NCBI GenBank assembly: GCA_018820005.1
Contig: JAHJOS010000100.1
Location: 1 to 9,024, forward strand
Source of the DNA: Alphaproteobacteria bacterium
GTDB lineage: Bacteria > Pseudomonadota > Alphaproteobacteria > Rhizobiales > Devosiaceae
DNA length: 9,024 nucleotides
Direction of reading: 5' to 3'
The position numbers and the translations under genes are program-made. The notes beneath the pieces are model-generated. The model made no database searches. It saw only the letters and a list, made by a program, of their open reading frames with translations, and had not been told where the DNA came from. Shown piece after piece: positions 6,688 to 9,024 of the stretch (positions within the stretch are counted from its first letter, which is position 1; each line of letters begins with the position of its first letter).

Positions 6688-8567
6688 CAGAATGCCTGCC
6701 CAATCCCGACATAGACAGCATACTCAGGGTCGCCCGGCTTCTTGTTGAGTGGCAGGGCCACATCCAGACGCAAAGGGCCCAGCCCGGTGTAATAGCGCAC
6801 GCCCAGACCCGCGCCGATCCGCAGATCACTCAGCCCTGGAAACACGTCCGCCGCGACATAGCCGCCGTCGACAAAACCCACCACGCCGATATTTTCGGTC
6901 ACCTTGGCGCGCGCCTCCAGCGATCCTTCGAGCAGATAGCGCCCGCCTGTCACGCCGCCCGCACCATTGTCCACGCCAATCGATTTAAAGCCATAGCCGC
7001 GCACTGAACCGCCGCCACCGGCAAAGAACAGTTTGTCGGGCGGAATTTCTGCCAGGCTCGGCCCCAGCAGAACACCGGCCTTGATTCGGCCCGCCAGCAC
7101 ATAGGGGTCATTCTCGCCAAAGCCGAAATACGTGCGCCCTTCCAGCGTCGCCCGTGCCGCGGCATTGCCATAGCGCGCCTCATAGAACGGCTCGAGCGTA
7201 CCCTGGGCATACCAGCCCGATGTCGCATCCACCCTGTCGTTGCGGAAATCCAGCGTCGCGCCGCTATAGAGCCCGGCCGTGGCGAAGTCGCGCGTGCCGA
7301 ACGCATCGTCAAAACGGTTCCGCTCGAACTGGGCGCCACCTTCAAAAGCAATCTGGTCGGTCAGGAAATGGTTCAGCCCCAGCTTGCCGCCGGCCGAGGT
7401 CTCCGTATAGGTCGGGTAAACCGTCCGTTCCGCCGAGATCGAAGCGACCAGGTCGGTGTCCGGCGTCAGCACGCCCGGCTTGGTGAAGGTGCCGCCGAAC
7501 ATATAGTCGAACTTGGCCGTGTCGATCGGGAAGGCGATGCTGGCCACCCGCGCATCCAGGCGCAGCCGCTCGGCCTGCCCGAACAGATTGCGCCACAGAT
7601 GATAGGCCTCAAGCCCCAGCCCATCGATCGAGGCATAGGTGGCGCCAAAGCCGAACCTTGCGCCGGGCAATTCCTGCACGATCAGCTTATAGGGCAGCAG
7701 GCCATCGGCCCCCACCGATTCGGCTGCCTCCAGTCGCGCCGCCCGGAACACTTCCAGCCGGTCCAGCCGTTTTTGCGCCCGCGCAACCTCGTCCGGATCA
7801 TATTGTTCGCCCACGGTCAGTCCCGTCTGGCGCCTTACGAACTCGGGGTCCATCCGTTCGGTCCCGGTCATCGTGACATCACCAAACGCAGCCAGCGGAC
7901 CGGGCGCGACCGTAATGGTCACGTCGACCGTGGAACTGGCATGATCGGCAACCACATCGCGCGTTGCGATCTTTGCCGTGGCATAGCCCTGTTGCCGCCA
8001 GGCTTCCAGCGCCAGCGTCTCTGCCCGCAGGATCACACTTGATCGCGCGATTTCTCCGGTGCCGAAGCCACGCGTCGACGGCAGCTCGACCTGATCGAAC
8101 GGATCGCTCGTTGGTTGGGCCTGATTGATGATGTTGACGCTATTGAAGCGGAACAGCGGCCCCGGATCGACCACCAGCGCCACATCGACGGGGTTGGGCA
8201 GTTTGACATCAGGCGCCAGCTTGGCCGCTTCCTGCCCGCCGACCCGGATGCTGACCGTGCCCCCGTAATAGCCTTCATTGTAGAGTGCCGCGACAATCCG
8301 GCGATAGTCGCCACGGGCCTTGGACAATAGCCCGGCAGCCCCCGACGCGGGCTCGCCTGCATCAGCGACCAGCGCCGATGCGCTGCGCACCACGCCCTCA
8401 AGCGCGCTGTCAGCATTGACCGTGACAACGACACTATAGGGCTGCGGGTCGACAATCACCGCTGCGGCATCAACCGCATTGGGATCTTCGAACAGCCTGA
8501 TGCCGAAAATTTCAAACGCGGACGCCGGGGCCACGGCAAGACCGAAGCCGGCCGCCGCAACGCACAA
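6687..8567 (-). CDS. tamA: TamA, Omp85-family outer membrane assembly protein
   Basis: TamA is the outer-membrane half of the translocation and assembly module. The 626 residues begin with a signal peptide ending VAPASA|F (cleavage after A17). Three POTRA-like modules follow: YRRIVAALYNEGYYGGTVSI (88-107) in the first; VVDPGPLFRFNSVNI opening the second; and VAPGPLAAFGDVTMTG opening the third, with its helix ARAQKRLDRLEVFRAARL. The barrel occupies roughly 305-626. It contains the loop-6 signature FAGGGGSVRGYGF (VRGY at 522-525) and ends in phenylalanine (VGIGQAF), the expected BAM recognition residue. The size, three POTRA modules and adjacent tamB argue for TamA over BamA, which has five POTRA domains. 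The start is uncertain: TTG at 8567 is the only conventional start in frame, has a weak AACGAG-like site, and gives a signal peptide with no positive residue. The TGA stop overlaps the tamB ATG by one base. Confidence 0.92.
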   Translation of the reverse strand: MCVAAAGFGLAVAPASAFEIFGIRLFEDPNAVDAAAVIVDPQPYSVVVTVNADSALEGVVRSASALVADAGEPASGAAGLLSKARGDYRRIVAALYNEGYYGGTVSIRVGGQEAAKLAPDVKLPNPVDVALVVDPGPLFRFNSVNIINQAQPTSDPFDQVELPSTRGFGTGEIARSSVILRAETLALEAWRQQGYATAKIATRDVVADHASSTVDVTITVAPGPLAAFGDVTMTGTERMDPEFVRRQTGLTVGEQYDPDEVARAQKRLDRLEVFRAARLEAAESVGADGLLPYKLIVQELPGARFGFGATYASIDGLGLEAYHLWRNLFGQAERLRLDARVASIAFPIDTAKFDYMFGGTFTKPGVLTPDTDLVASISAERTVYPTYTETSAGGKLGLNHFLTDQIAFEGGAQFERNRFDDAFGTRDFATAGLYSGATLDFRNDRVDATSGWYAQGTLEPFYEARYGNAAARATLEGRTYFGFGENDPYVLAGRIKAGVLLGPSLAEIPPDKLFFAGGGGSVRGYGFKSIGVDNGAGGVTGGRYLLEGSLEARAKVTENIGVVGFVDGGYVAADVFPGLSDLRIGAGLGVRYYTGLGPLRLDVALPLNKKPGDPEYAVYVGIGQAF

Positions 8568-8670
8568 AGCGCCAATACTCGTTACCAGACGCGCGATTTG
8601 CAGTGGACCAGTTCCCGCCCGTTACGCTTCAACCAGATGAGGCTGTCGCTAAATTAGCCGATTGGGACGC

Positions 8671-8681
8671 AACATAGTGTT
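8671..8681. repeat. Short inverted repeat upstream of tamA, possible operator
   Basis: AACA-TAG-TGTT is a perfect 4+4 inverted repeat, loosely flanked by CGC (8668-8670) and GCG (8688-8690). It lies about 105 bases before the tamA start in an AT-richer patch of the intergenic region. A second small palindrome, GCTAA-A-TTAGC, is at 8648-8658. Either could bind a dimeric regulator, but both are short enough to arise by chance. Confidence 0.2.
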
Positions 8682-8724
8682 AATAATGCGCGCCCGCCTG
8701 CCGAGCAGACGTGAGTATGTCAGC

Positions 8725-8754
8725 ACTTTAGGTCGCGCAGGCCACATCAGACAA
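8725..8754 (-). promoter_or_regulatory. Candidate sigma-70-type promoter for tamA-tamB
   Basis: On the minus strand TTGTCT (8754-8749) and TAAAGT (8730-8725) are separated by 18 bases. They match the -35 and -10 consensus at the three TTG positions and at four of six positions. Transcription would start near 8718, about 150 bases before the tamA start. The 251-base gap 8568-8818 holds no gene I can support and no clear terminator for the upstream permease gene, so tamA could also be read from further upstream. Confidence 0.25.
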
Positions 8755-8818
8755 GCAATGACCGCTTTGGGGCCAAAAAAGTGATCGGATTTGCCCGGCG
8801 TCCTTGGGAAAGCCGCCT

Positions 8819-9024
8819 TTATTCGCGCGCCAGCGCCTCCACAGGGTCGAGCCGGGCTGCCGAGCGCGCCGGCATGAAGCCGAACACCACCCCGATCACG
8901 CTCGCCGAGACGATCGCCAGCACAATCGATTCCGTCGAATAGGACACCACCGCGCCCGGCACCAGCGTGGTCAGTAAGGCCCCGAGCCCGAAGCTCAGCC
9001 CCACCCCAGCGGCGCCGCCGACAA
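8819..9024 (-). CDS. ABC transporter permease, MacB/FtsX type (C-terminal end only)
   Basis: These are the last 67 residues of an integral inner-membrane permease; the start lies beyond the right edge. The visible part shows the end of one hydrophobic helix with a glycine-rich VGGAAGVGLSFGLGALL turn, a short polar loop, a last helix SIVLAIVSASVIGVVFGFM, and the cytoplasmic tail PARSAARLDPVEALARE ending in TAA. The PAxxAAxLDPxEALxxE tail is the signature of MacB-type FtsX-fold permeases, which act with an ATPase subunit in macrolide, peptide or lipoprotein-related export, often by mechanotransmission. Whether an ATPase domain is fused at the N terminus or encoded separately cannot be seen. It has the same orientation as tamA but is 251 bases away, so a shared operon is not established. 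Confidence 0.85.
   Translation of the reverse strand, partial: VGGAAGVGLSFGLGALLTTLVPGAVVSYSTESIVLAIVSASVIGVVFGFMPARSAARLDPVEALARE

Noticed and set aside
6687..8567. BamA as the identity of the Omp85 protein
   Set aside because: At 626 residues with three POTRA-like modules and tamB directly downstream, it fits TamA. BamA is longer, with five POTRA domains.
8671..8684. CtrA binding site (TTAA-N7-TTAA) upstream of tamA
   Set aside because: The minus strand reads TTAA-N7-TTGC, so the second half matches at only two of four positions. That is too weak to call.
8761..8790. T6 run on the minus strand as an intrinsic terminator for the MacB-type permease gene
   Set aside because: No stable stem precedes it. 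The best pairing is only 3 bp (CGG/CCG), and the TTTGG/CCAAA pairing overlaps the T-run with a 2-base loop.

Overview
The window looks like ordinary chromosomal DNA from a GC-rich alphaproteobacterium, most likely of the order Hyphomicrobiales and possibly Devosia-like. The evidence is the protein style (YejA-type binding protein, secreted DUF1223 protein, alphaproteobacterial TamA and TamB) and a C-rich/G-rich palindrome between convergent genes, which I recall as common in such genomes. The genus is an inference. I see no tRNA, rRNA, CRISPR array, insertion sequence or phage gene.

Layout, left to right. The 3' part of a family 5 (YejA-like) ABC transporter solute-binding protein gene runs rightward to 793. 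It converges on a leftward class I SAM-dependent methyltransferase gene (894-1496), with a strong GC hairpin between them. A secreted DUF1223 protein gene (1654-2352) diverges from the methyltransferase. It converges on tamB, and one 9-bp palindrome holds the stop codons of both genes. The rest is leftward: tamB (6687 down to 2365), tamA (8567 down to 6687) and, after a 251-base non-coding gap, the last 67 codons of a MacB/FtsX-type ABC transporter permease (to 8819).

The centre of the window is the tamA-tamB operon. TamA is an Omp85-family outer-membrane barrel with POTRA domains. TamB is a very long periplasm-spanning protein anchored in the inner membrane. Together they form the translocation and assembly module, linked to outer-membrane protein assembly and to lipid transport and envelope integrity. 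The genes overlap by one base (TGATG), which suggests translational coupling.

The main anomaly is in tamB. An amber TAG at 5937-5935 interrupts an otherwise continuous 1440-codon frame at codon 251. There is no frameshift, and similarity to TamB continues directly on both sides. Three genes in the window end in TAG, so recoding of UAG is unlikely; a nonsense mutation or sequence error is the simplest reading. The tamA start is also odd: no ATG or GTG exists in frame between the signal peptide and the upstream stop. I found no convincing new biological system here.
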